Origin: Anaerolineales bacterium
Lineage (GTDB): Bacteria; Chloroflexota; Anaerolineae; 4572-78; J111
Length of the DNA: 64,000 bases
Direction of reading: 5' to 3'
Assembly (NCBI GenBank): GCA_015075405.1
Contig: JABTUK010000002.1
Span: 1,488,001-1,552,000, forward strand
Part shown: positions 21,201 through 27,602 of the stretch, one piece after another
Position numbering within the stretch: the first letter of the stretch is position 1
How the letters are laid out: every line of letters starts with the position of its first letter
Notes under the pieces: generated by a model
Told to the model about the DNA's origin: nothing
The model's input: the letters and a program-made list of their open reading frames with translations, nothing else
Database searches by the model: none
Position numbers and translations under genes: made by a program

Positions 21201-21917
21201 ATGGGGGCAACGCTGCAAGTCGGTTGGGATGTCTACGACATGGGCAACGCCTGGTATAACCTGGGCGACTATGAGGCCGCCCGGACGCATTATGAGCAGG
21301 CCCAGGTGATTTTTAACAGCGCGCACCATCAGCGCGGCAAAATATACGCTATGATTTCGCTGGGACTGGTATTGATGGCGACTGGTGAACTCGACGCGGC
21401 CTCAACCTATCTGGAGCAGGCCATGCGCCAGGGCGAAGAACGCCAGGATTCCAGCCTGATTTTCCGCAGCTACGAGGCGCTGGCCGCCTATTACCAACAC
21501 CTGGGCGGCGATGATAACCTGACCTATGCCATCCGGCTGAGCAACCAGGTGATTAAACTAGCCGTGGAAGGCGACCATTTTGAACACGAGTTATTGGGCC
21601 ACTACCTGCGCAGCGCCAGCCTGTACCACTTGAGCGAGTTTGACGACGCTCTCAAAAGTTCCAAGCTGGCCGTCGGCCAGCTTGAGCGGCTGACCTACAT
21701 TCATTCCCTCCAAATTTCGGCGGCAGAGATTTATTTTCAACACAGCCAGATTTTGGCCGCCCTGGGGCATTTGGCCCAGGCCCAACACTATCTCCACCAA
21801 GCCTACACCGAAGTGACGCGTAAAGCCAAACTCATCCCCGACGACTTGCAGCGCCGAGATTTTCTACAAAATGTGCCGGTCAACCGGCAGATTTTAAAGG
21901 CCAACCGGGGGAGTTAG
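18234..21917 (+). CDS. Ser/Thr protein kinase - AAA ATPase - TPR signalling protein
   Basis: This is a 1227-residue multidomain protein. The kinase domain (about 20-285) has the Gly loop LGQGGAGIVYKAE, Lys51, HRDLKPEN at 145-152, DFG at 165-167 and GTASYLAPE. A STAND/AAA-type ATPase follows (about 322-720) with Walker A GEAGIGKSR and Walker B LLLLDDLHFAD. About 500 residues of TPR-like helical repeats complete it. Kinases of this PknB/kinase-ATPase-TPR class are abundant in Chloroflexota and Myxococcota and are thought to integrate signals through large complexes. No transmembrane segment was seen, so it is probably cytoplasmic. The stop at 21915-21917 is followed by only 64 nt before the convergent gene. 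Confidence 0.92.
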   Translation: MFKRRQPTLSTISLGSLLHGRYRLQEQLGQGGAGIVYKAEDEQLQRIVALKVLTADGGMAADKLARFRSEALSVAQLNHPNIITLYDYAEQEAHPYLVMEYVPGQDLWSLDNSFAPNLMPIEVSLPIIDGILAALEYSHAHKVIHRDLKPENVMITPEGQVKVMDFGLARIQGQSRLTQEGLVAGTASYLAPELALGEPGDHRVDLYALGVMMYELLTGRLPFSGDDPLSVVSQHIHAPVVPPQRYNPAISAELQAIVLKLLAKHANERHAHAGEVRRELAPLLAELRGEIIASPIEPEPALALSFEVGAAQQALLDRISRGKMIGRETEMTELKRRWDRVRRGEAESEPVLLISGEAGIGKSRLLRELQVYAGLRDGYVLQGIAREEDMGTPYTLFASALRNYIREQPADTLARHAPGFIAGEVVKLAPQLGDKLGYIPPNPPLSADAERARLLEQVSNFFLNMANERPVLLLLDDLHFADPGSLELLETLARSSMGSSLLIAGAYRDVSVGFSTAINHHIAVLAVSELVYRVPLARLPDTAVRQMLEALLGDPVSAEFVRSIYDVTEGNPLFVEEVVKNLAVDGQIMLRDGHWEQRDTGRLHVPGSIKSVLGGRLKRIKKSTLELLQLAAAIGRTFTLDLLTEASPYGEEVIEAAFEEAFLYQLIEMNKIVDQAPNSRYGLDVTYQFQHAIIRETLYEELRPLRRRLLHQRVATAMEKLAGDQPIEKPAVLAHHFIAGGREDLAVSYLRQAGDIARQVHANAEAVDYFRQAREIMEDAALDLNESDGRANLVQRFDLLSQEQAILHLMSDRSRELEALEALLEAAEALDDQTRWVEVMSWLALYYWHVGRLNQAEKVARQGLEVAQKNNDRRGEQVCLEQIARVLWTRRNADSMNYAAQALLIAQELGDRRREGRLTELVGHIYTDTLHDPERAAIYFEQALTICRETGNRLEEAWTLWGMGGLAMFVNHYIRALNLYEQAKEISESMGATLQVGWDVYDMGNAWYNLGDYEAARTHYEQAQVIFNSAHHQRGKIYAMISLGLVLMATGELDAASTYLEQAMRQGEERQDSSLIFRSYEALAAYYQHLGGDDNLTYAIRLSNQVIKLAVEGDHFEHELLGHYLRSASLYHLSEFDDALKSSKLAVGQLERLTYIHSLQISAAEIYFQHSQILAALGHLAQAQHYLHQAYTEVTRKAKLIPDDLQRRDFLQNVPVNRQILKANRGS

Positions 21918-21981
21918 CCTGACCTTCGCCCGGCTAAGCCGTTCCGATAAAAAAGTTATCAACGTGTCTAAAAATGCAGCA

Positions 21982-22287
21982 TCAGGGGTTAACCGCTGCT
22001 GAATCAAGCACTTCCTGGCCAATTCGATCCAGCATTTGCCTCAATCCAATTTCGCGCATGTGCTGCAAGTGTTTGATTTCCTTTTCAAGGTCTGCTCGCG
22101 TGGCCGGAGTAATGGCCTCCGGGGCGACGTCAACCTCGATGAACTCAGGTGGATAACCTCGAAACACATTCCGGGCCGTTTGAACGTGTAACACCGTCCG
22201 TCCGGTTTTGCTGGTAAAAACTTCCAAAACTACCCCGTGCCAGGAGTGCATCTTAATAATGTCACCCGCTTTGGGTTGGTAAGCCAT
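21982..22287 (-). CDS. Conserved small protein, unknown function
   Basis: This is a 101-residue protein. The N-terminal 50 residues, GDIIKMHSWHGVVLEVFTSKTGRTVLHV, look like a small beta barrel of SH3 or Tudor type. The C-terminus, TRADLEKEIKHLQHMREIGLRQML, looks like an amphipathic helix or short coiled coil. It lies downstream of, and in the same direction as, the 71-residue protein and the PIN-domain protein, with 12 nt between it and the previous stop. I do not recognise the family. Its place in the run suggests it could be part of the same small module. Confidence 0.6.
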   Translation of the reverse strand: MAYQPKAGDIIKMHSWHGVVLEVFTSKTGRTVLHVQTARNVFRGYPPEFIEVDVAPEAITPATRADLEKEIKHLQHMREIGLRQMLDRIGQEVLDSAAVNP

Positions 22288-22299
22288 TGGTTTATTCTT

Positions 22300-22515
22300 T
22301 TATCGGTCAACAGGGTTGGAGCTAAATACCTGATCCAAAAATTGCTCTCGATTAAGACTTGCCTGCCACCGGCGATGCCGTTTGACCGATTCGAGCCTGC
22401 GGGGGCGGGGTAAGGTCAAAAAGCGCATAGTTTCTACGGGACCTAACGCTTCCAGCAGAGCATTTAACCCACGCTCAATTAATTCTTCTTCCGATAAATA
22501 CTGAGTGGTGCTCAT
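22300..22515 (-). CDS. Small protein next to a PIN-domain gene, possible antitoxin
   Basis: This 71-residue protein starts at the ATG at 22515 (MSTTQYLSEEELIERGL), which is preferred because an AAGGAGA ribosome binding site lies 6-10 nt upstream. It is helical and charged, with KRHRRWQASLNREQFLDQVF near the C-terminus. Proteins of this kind occur beside PIN domains in cyanobacteria and Chloroflexota. The start codon overlaps the stop of the upstream PIN gene by 4 nt, so translation is coupled. The order toxin-then-antitoxin is the reverse of most VapBC pairs. The antitoxin role is inferred from context. Confidence 0.6.
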   Translation of the reverse strand: MSTTQYLSEEELIERGLNALLEALGPVETMRFLTLPRPRRLESVKRHRRWQASLNREQFLDQVFSSNPVDR

Positions 22516-22979
22516 CTCAGATTCTCCTTTTCGCAATAAGCTAACGGTGTACCATACCAAACTGCCGGTTTTAGCCGATGGCAGCGTTTCAATAAACGGT
22601 CATCTACCGTGATAAATTCTGCTTGGGCAGCTTCGGCAAAAGCGAGATGAGCCGCATCTGCTACACCTATACCCAGTGCTGCCAATTCTTCGGCTCGTTT
22701 CCTCACTACTGGTAAATCAAACTGAAAGGATATTCCAAACTGTTTCAACAAGAGTAACAACTGTTGGCGTTCTTCCGCTTCATCAATTGCTACAATTTCA
22801 ATTTGATGAGCCGGAGAGACAATCAACTCAAATTTCCCTTGCCGGACATGCGCTAAAATCAACTCAACCGCAATAGTCTCTAATCGAATCCGGACCTGTC
22901 GTTGATCATCAAAAGGACGACACAAGGCGCAAACGTCCAAGTAGACTCGTAATAAGGCATAGGGCACACTCGCTTGCAT
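22512..22979 (-). CDS. PIN-domain protein, probable VapC-like RNase
   Basis: From the ATG at 22979 this is 155 residues, starting MQASVPYALLRVYLDVCALCRPFDD. A TTG further upstream at 23027 is possible but has no clear ribosome binding site. Acidic residues typical of PIN nucleases are seen in YLDVC, in LAALGIGVADAAHLAFAEA and in FITVDDRLLKR, so a Mg-dependent RNase is likely. It is divergent from the SorC regulator gene, sharing a 120-nt spacer, and is coupled to a small downstream protein. A toxin role is an inference from the family. Confidence 0.7.
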   Translation of the reverse strand: MQASVPYALLRVYLDVCALCRPFDDQRQVRIRLETIAVELILAHVRQGKFELIVSPAHQIEIVAIDEAEERQQLLLLLKQFGISFQFDLPVVRKRAEELAALGIGVADAAHLAFAEAAQAEFITVDDRLLKRCHRLKPAVWYGTPLAYCEKENLR

Positions 22980-23030
22980 ACCATCAACTTTAGCACGAGG
23001 CAAAAGCGAAGTCAAACACAAAACCAATCC

Positions 23031-23093
23031 TTGACAAACATTCTGTTCTATGGTATTCTACGTGCAATCACACATTATATCGTGCAATTGCAC
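23031..23093 (+). promoter_or_regulatory. Promoter and operator of the SorC-type regulator
   Basis: A perfect TTGACA (23031-23036), a 17-bp spacer and TATTCT (23054-23059) form a strong promoter. Just after it, GTGCAATCACAC (23062-23073) and the perfect 12-bp palindrome GTGCAATTGCAC (23082-23093) lie one helical turn or two apart (20 bp between starts). They cover the transcription start and the leader, which fits autoregulation by the encoded repressor. Confidence 0.75.
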
Positions 23094-23103
23094 AAAATAA
23101 CTT

Positions 23104-24063
23104 ATGCTCGAAAGCAGCCAGCATGACCTTTTGGCCCAAGTGGCCTTTATGTATTACGAACAGGAGATGACCCAAAACGAGATTGGGGCGCAGTTGGGTT
23201 TGTCGCGGGTCAAGGTTTATCGCCTGCTCAAGCAGGCCAGGGCTGAAGGCGTGGTCCAGATCAGCATCAACTGGCCCATCGAGCGGGACCTGGAGCTGGA
23301 AAAACAGCTTGTCCAAACCTTTGGTCTGAAAGAAGCACTCGTTCTCAAAACCCTCTCGCTCCACCGCCCCCCAGCGCTGCAACCTCTAGGCCAACTGGCC
23401 GCGCACTATTTGGAGCGGGTGCTGACCGACGGCTCGACCATGGCCGTCTGCCTGGGTCGTTCCACCTATGAAACCATCAATGCCATCAGTCCCGATTTTC
23501 AAGCCAAAGTGCGGGTAGCCCAGGCTATGGGCAGCATGCCCTTCTCGATGCAGGAAGTGGACAGCGCCACCCTGGCCCGCCACCTGGCCCAAAAGTTGGA
23601 CGGCGAAGTATTGTACCTCTCTTCCCCGTTGATGGCCGACAGTGTTGAAGCCGCCGAAGTGCTGCGCAGCCAGCGCGAGATCAACCGGGTGCTGGTCGCG
23701 GCTCGCACGGCGGACGTGGCCCTGCTGGGCATCGGCAACCTCGACCCGGTTAACTCCGGTTTTATCAAGGCCGGCTTTATCACCCCCGCTGAACTGGCTG
23801 AAATGGTCGCCACCGGCGCGGTCGGCGATGTGGCCGGGCAAATTTATACCCTTGCGGGCAAGCTGCACCCGTGTGACTACAACCGGCGCGTCATCGGCGT
23901 AAGTCTGGCCGAACTGCGCCAGATTCCCACCACCCTGGCGGTAGCGATGGGTCAGGCCAAAGCCCAAGCCATCCTGGGCGGCCTGCGCACCGGCGCGATC
24001 AATGTACTCTGTACCGATGACAATGCGGCGCGTGAAGTGTTGAAGCTGAATCAAGGGAACTGA
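23104..24063 (+). CDS. SorC/DeoR-type sugar-binding transcriptional regulator
   Basis: This 319-residue protein has an N-terminal helix-turn-helix (about 8-55, YYEQEMTQNEIGAQLGLSRVKVYRLLKQ) and a C-terminal sugar-phosphate-binding domain typical of the SorC family (VAQAMGSMPF, ADVALLGIGNLDP, IYTLAGKLHPCDYNRRVIGVS). It should be a ligand-responsive repressor or activator of the cluster that follows. A near-ideal promoter and two GTGCAAT half-site elements lie directly upstream. The final codons GGG-AAC-TGA are the first unit of a GGAACTGAA-type tandem repeat. The effector is probably a phosphorylated sugar of the pathway. Confidence 0.88.
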   Translation: MLESSQHDLLAQVAFMYYEQEMTQNEIGAQLGLSRVKVYRLLKQARAEGVVQISINWPIERDLELEKQLVQTFGLKEALVLKTLSLHRPPALQPLGQLAAHYLERVLTDGSTMAVCLGRSTYETINAISPDFQAKVRVAQAMGSMPFSMQEVDSATLARHLAQKLDGEVLYLSSPLMADSVEAAEVLRSQREINRVLVAARTADVALLGIGNLDPVNSGFIKAGFITPAELAEMVATGAVGDVAGQIYTLAGKLHPCDYNRRVIGVSLAELRQIPTTLAVAMGQAKAQAILGGLRTGAINVLCTDDNAAREVLKLNQGN

Positions 24064-24124
24064 AGGAACTAAGGGAACTGAGGGAATTTTTTTCCTCAAT
24101 TCCTTCAGTTCCCTCAGTTCCCTT
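24055..24124. repeat. Inverted 9-bp tandem repeat, GGAACTGAA type
   Basis: Units GGAACTGAA, GGAACTAAG and GGAACTGAG are followed, after an AT-rich loop, by the complementary arm (TTCCTTCAGTTCCCTCAGTTCC). The left arm supplies the regulator stop codon and the right arm ends 13 nt before the next start. Confidence 0.9.
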
Positions 24125-24140
24125 TTCTGAGAAGGTTAAG

Positions 24141-25169
24141 ATGCAAACAATGTTCGTCCCCATTTTTAAAGGCGAAGGCCGCCTGGAATATGAAGAGCGG
24201 CCTGTTCCCCAAATTGACCAACCCACCGATGTACTGGTCAAGATCGAAGCCTGCGGCATCTGCGGCACCGATTTGAATATTCTAGCCGTGCCGCCGGCGC
24301 ACAAGGCGACGCCTAACATCATCATCGGCCACGAGGGTGTCGGTGTAGTTGAGGCAGTCGGATCGGGTGTCACCGGCCTGCGCCCTGGCGACCGGGTGGT
24401 TATCGCCCCCCGGCTGACCTGCGGCCAGTGCAAGTACTGCCGGCGCGGGCTGGACAACCAATGCACCAACTACAGCACCATTGGCACGGCGATTGACGGC
24501 GCATTCGCCCCCTATCTGCGCGCGCCGCAGAGCGCCCTGTACAAAATTAGCGCCAGCGTGCCGCGCGATGACGCCGCCTTTTTTGAGCCGCTCTCCTGTG
24601 TGGTCGGTTCGGTGGCCCGCGCGCCGATTCAGGCTGGGGATAATGTGGCGATTATCGGCGCGGGGCCGATGGGCCTGCTCTTTGCCCAAGCCTACCGGCT
24701 ATTGGGCGCAGGCCGCATCATTGTGGCCGATGTGTCGCCCTACCGTCTCAGTGTTGCCGAAGAAATGGGCATGGACGTGGCCCTCAACCCAGCCCAGGTA
24801 GACTTGCCCCAGGCCGTTCACGATTTGACCGAACTCGGCGCGGATGTGGTGGTGGATGCCGTAGGCAACCAGATGGGCACGGCTATCAAACTGGCCCGGC
24901 GCGGCGGGCACGTCATTCTGTTTGGCCTGCGCCCGCACGACAACCCCCCCATAAATCAATACACCATTACCCGCTACGATTTGACCATTCACGGCGCGTT
25001 TGTCGGCCTCAACCCCTTCGAGCAAACCATCCAACTCCTCGAAAGTCGCCGCTTGCAGCCCTCACAACTTATCACCCATCGCGTCCCGCTCTCCCAACTG
25101 GCCCAGGGCGTTGAGTTGATGCGGTCGGGAAAGGGCATGAAAGTGCTGGTAGAGACCAGTAGTCAGTAG
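24141..25169 (+). CDS. Zinc-dependent sugar-alcohol dehydrogenase (MDR family)
   Basis: This 342-residue protein has the sorbitol/threonine-dehydrogenase layout. Catalytic zinc C38 is in CGICGTDLN, with IIGHEGVGVVEAVG following. The structural zinc cysteines are in CGQCKYCRRGLDNQC, and the Rossmann motif VAIIGAGPMGLLFAQ lies near 172. It should oxidise a polyol or sugar carbon with NAD(P). It is the first enzyme after the SorC regulator and precedes an epimerase-like protein, a reductase, a sugar kinase and a glycyl-radical pair, so it probably takes part in the same pathway. The last residues SSQ and the stop come from a CAGTAGT repeat. Confidence 0.88.
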   Translation: MQTMFVPIFKGEGRLEYEERPVPQIDQPTDVLVKIEACGICGTDLNILAVPPAHKATPNIIIGHEGVGVVEAVGSGVTGLRPGDRVVIAPRLTCGQCKYCRRGLDNQCTNYSTIGTAIDGAFAPYLRAPQSALYKISASVPRDDAAFFEPLSCVVGSVARAPIQAGDNVAIIGAGPMGLLFAQAYRLLGAGRIIVADVSPYRLSVAEEMGMDVALNPAQVDLPQAVHDLTELGADVVVDAVGNQMGTAIKLARRGGHVILFGLRPHDNPPINQYTITRYDLTIHGAFVGLNPFEQTIQLLESRRLQPSQLITHRVPLSQLAQGVELMRSGKGMKVLVETSSQ

Positions 25170-25283
25170 CCAGAGTTCAGTAGCCAGAGTTCAGTAATCA
25201 GATTAGGAGTATTTGTGAGGCTATGGTACATCACCAATAACAAAAACTCTTTTCTGACTACTGGCTACTGACGACTGACTACT
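25157..25283. repeat. CAGTAGT / ACTACTG repeat arms around a short spacer
   Basis: CAGTAGT-type units begin inside the end of the dehydrogenase gene. The complementary CTGACTACTGGCTACTG arm ends just before the S23-type gene. The same family frames the other side of that gene (25662-25740). Confidence 0.85.
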
Positions 25284-25298
25284 ATACCCGGAGGGAAG

Positions 25299-25667
25299 AT
25301 GCACAAGTATCGTGAACTCAAAGTTTGGCAGCGGGCGATGGCATTCACGGTAACGATTTATAAAGAGAGCCAGAAATGGCCGAGTGACGAAAGGTTTGGA
25401 TTGATCAGTCAAATTCGACGCGCTGCAATGTCAATCCCCCTCAATCTTGCCGAAGGAGCCGGCAATGACTCCAACCAGGAGTTTTGTCGTTTCCTGCAAT
25501 ATGCGCTTCGCTCGGCCTATGAAGTTATGACCGCTGTTGACATTGCTCGTGGTCTCAATTTCCTGTCAGGTGAACGCGCCAATACCCTGCTGGAAGAAGC
25601 TAATGAAATCGCGGCCATGCTCGTCGGTCTAATGAAACATTTGGGCTGGAAAAGTAACAAACAGTAG
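25299..25667 (+). CDS. Four-helix-bundle (S23/IVS-type) protein
   Basis: This 122-residue protein is of the four-helix-bundle family first seen in 23S rRNA intervening sequences and related to the Avd accessory proteins of retroelements. Typical are YRELKVWQRAMAF, FGLISQIRRAAMSIPLNLAEG and FLQYALRSAYEVMTAVDIAR. There is no rRNA gene here; the gene is framed by two CAGTAGT repeat blocks within a sugar operon. This layout suggests a mobile or inserted cassette rather than a pathway gene. The stop TAG lies in the first unit of the right-hand repeat. Its function is unknown. Confidence 0.85.
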   Translation: MHKYRELKVWQRAMAFTVTIYKESQKWPSDERFGLISQIRRAAMSIPLNLAEGAGNDSNQEFCRFLQYALRSAYEVMTAVDIARGLNFLSGERANTLLEEANEIAAMLVGLMKHLGWKSNKQ

Positions 25668-25740
25668 TCAGATGTCAGTAGTCAGTAGTCAGATGCTAGA
25701 GTCTGACTACTGAACTCTGACTACTGACTACTGACTACTA
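25662..25740. repeat. Inverted CAGTAGT / ACTACTG tandem repeat
   Basis: CAGTAGT units are followed by the complementary arm with three ACTACTG units, forming a long hairpin. It starts at the stop codon of the S23-type gene and resembles the block on the gene's other side. Confidence 0.9.
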
Positions 25741-25753
25741 ACCATCTATCTAA

Positions 25754-26572
25754 ATGAAAGGAATTTTATTACAAATGACCAAAGACACCATTGGCAAAGT
25801 TAGCCAAAAATGCAAAATCTCCGCCGGCCTGTTCTGGGCCGACTACTCGGTGCTGGGCGCGCAGGTGCAAGAACTGGAAGCGGCCGGGGTAGACTGGCTG
25901 CACATCGAGGTGCGCGACGGCAAATATATGGATTTTGGCATGCCGCGCGGCGGCTTCGACATCATCGAGGCGACCCGCAAAAGCACCAATCTGGAAATCG
26001 AAGCCCAACTCCAGATGGTCCGGCCCAGCTTCGACGTGTTCAAGCAGTTGGCCGACCTGGGCGTGAACATGATTACCCTGCCCCTCGAAACGATGGGCGA
26101 GCTGCCGATCCAAGCTATCACCTACATCAAGGATGCGTTGGGGCTGAAAGTAGGCGTGTGGGCCTGGCAGGGCGTACCGATTGTGGCCTTTGAGCAGTAC
26201 ATTTTGCCCTACATTGACATCATCGAGTACGAGAGCCGGGCGCACTTTTGGGTCAAAGAGTCCGGCAAAAGCCCGCACACGATGGACGACATCATGCTTG
26301 ACAACATCCGCCGCATGCACGAGATGATTGTCGCCGCCGGGCTGGAAGGCCAGATGGAACTGATGGAAGACGGCGGCCTCAACGCCGGTAATGTGGCCGA
26401 TTTTATCAAGGCCGGTATGACCGTCGGAGAGTTCTCCTCGCCGCTGCTGAAAGGGCCACAAGGCAAATTTGTCCCCGGCGCCGGCCAGATCGAAGCCGCC
26501 GTGAAAAAACTCCGCGCGGTGATGGATGAGGCGAGTGATATGTATCGGGATGAGAAGGGGTTGAAGAAGTAG
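25754..26572 (+). CDS. Divergent ribulose-phosphate 3-epimerase-like protein
   Basis: This 272-residue TIM-barrel protein resembles the RPE family: SAGLFWADYSVLGAQVQELEAAGVDWLHIEV at the start, DLGVNMITLPLE centrally and QMELMEDGGLNAGNVADFIKAG late. The metal site differs from true RPE. The usual H-x-D is H-I-E (LHIEVRDGK), the second histidine of the HLM motif is absent (QLQMVRP), and the late DGG aspartate is kept. At about 270 residues it is also longer than RPE (about 220). An ATG at 25775 is an alternative start with AAAGGA upstream. It may epimerise or isomerise a different sugar phosphate in the cluster. Confidence 0.75.
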   Translation: MKGILLQMTKDTIGKVSQKCKISAGLFWADYSVLGAQVQELEAAGVDWLHIEVRDGKYMDFGMPRGGFDIIEATRKSTNLEIEAQLQMVRPSFDVFKQLADLGVNMITLPLETMGELPIQAITYIKDALGLKVGVWAWQGVPIVAFEQYILPYIDIIEYESRAHFWVKESGKSPHTMDDIMLDNIRRMHEMIVAAGLEGQMELMEDGGLNAGNVADFIKAGMTVGEFSSPLLKGPQGKFVPGAGQIEAAVKKLRAVMDEASDMYRDEKGLKK

Positions 26573-26573
26573 A

Positions 26574-26634
26574 CGCGTGATGCGTGATGCGTGAGAAGAG
26601 TTTGCTTAAAATCTTCACGCATCACGCATCACGT
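26574..26634. repeat. Inverted GCGTGAT tandem repeat
   Basis: Three GCGTGAT heptamers follow the stop, and the complementary ATCACGC arm lies before the next gene's ribosome binding site. The same family recurs near 46975, 49477 and 62074. Confidence 0.9.
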
Positions 26635-26661
26635 TTCATTTTCCAAAAGAGGTCAAATCTT

Positions 26662-27510
26662 ATGAAAATCGCTATTATCGGGGCCAAAGGCATGTTGGGC
26701 CGAGAACTGTGCCGGGTACTGGGGGCGCAGCACGACATCCTGGCCTGGGATATTGAAGAGATTGACATCACCGACCGGCCCCGGACGATTGAACTGCTGG
26801 CCGCCGAACGCCCGGAGGTGATTGTCAACTCGGCGGTGTTTGTTGACCTGGAAGGCTGCGAGGCCAACCCGGACAAAGCCTGGCTGATCAATGCCGTCGG
26901 AGCGCAAAACCTGGCCCTGGCTGCCCATCAGGCCGGCAGCGCGCTGGTCTACATCTCGACCGACTACATTTTTGATGGCCGCTCCGAGGTGGATTACGAC
27001 GAGGTGGCCCAGCCCAACCCGCTCAACCAGTACGGGCGGTCAAAACTGGCCGGCGAGCGCTTCAGCCTGCAAATCTGCCCGCGCACTTACTCGATCCGCA
27101 CCGCCTGGCTCTTTGGGCATGCCCCCAACAACTACGTTGACCGCGTCCTCAAAGCCGCCGAGAAAGACGGCGTGGTACGTATGCCGGTGGACCAACTGGA
27201 GTCGCCCACCTACACCGGCCACCTGGCCGAAGCCATTTTACGCCTGATTGCCAGCGGCGCGTATGGGGTATACAATGTGACCAGCCTGGGCTACTGCACC
27301 CGCGCCGGGTTTGCCCAATTTGTCTTGCAGCAGGCCGGGCGCTCCGAGCCGGTCGAGATTGTGGAAGCCAGCGCCGTAGGCCGGAAAGCCAAACGCCCCA
27401 GCCGGGCCGTGCTGGACTGCCGGTTATACCAACTTGTGACCGGGCAGACTTTACCGCAGTGGCAGGATGCGGTGAAGACGTACCTGGACAGAGCAGGGGC
27501 AGAAAAGTAG
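26662..27510 (+). CDS. RfbD-like NAD(P)-dependent sugar reductase (SDR)
   Basis: This 282-residue protein starts at MKIAIIGAKGMLGREL, with an AAAGAGG ribosome binding site; an upstream in-frame ATG at 26584 would translate the repeat and is unlikely. The fold and motifs match dTDP-4-dehydrorhamnose reductases: the GxxGxxG loop, VIVNSAVFVDLEGCE, VYISTDYIFDG, and the catalytic YGRSK. No other rhamnose biosynthesis gene is near. In this operon it more likely reduces a keto-sugar of the catabolic pathway, but a nucleotide-sugar role is possible. Confidence 0.82.
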   Translation: MKIAIIGAKGMLGRELCRVLGAQHDILAWDIEEIDITDRPRTIELLAAERPEVIVNSAVFVDLEGCEANPDKAWLINAVGAQNLALAAHQAGSALVYISTDYIFDGRSEVDYDEVAQPNPLNQYGRSKLAGERFSLQICPRTYSIRTAWLFGHAPNNYVDRVLKAAEKDGVVRMPVDQLESPTYTGHLAEAILRLIASGAYGVYNVTSLGYCTRAGFAQFVLQQAGRSEPVEIVEASAVGRKAKRPSRAVLDCRLYQLVTGQTLPQWQDAVKTYLDRAGAEK

Positions 27511-27514
27511 AAGT

Positions 27515-27580
27515 CACGTGGTGCGTGGTACGTGGTGCGTGGTACGTTAATTTCACGCACTACGCACCACGCACCACGCC
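27515..27580. repeat. Inverted GTGGTGC / GTGGTAC tandem repeat
   Basis: Four 7-bp units of alternating GTGGTGC and GTGGTAC are followed by the complementary arm (GCACTACGCACCACGCACCA). The block fills the spacer before the kinase gene. Confidence 0.9.
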
Positions 27581-27602
27581 TTAATTGATTTTCAAGAAAA
27601 AA

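Noticed and set aside
23386..24099. A 237-residue minus-strand frame opposite the SorC-type regulator
   Set aside because: It has no family match and lies opposite a complete regulator with an HTH and a good promoter.
25299..25667. A 23S rRNA intervening sequence
   Set aside because: The S23-type protein family is named for this, but there is no rRNA sequence around the gene.
25157..25740. CRISPR-like repeat arrays
   Set aside because: The units are 6-10 bp, contiguous and without unique spacers, and no cas genes are present.
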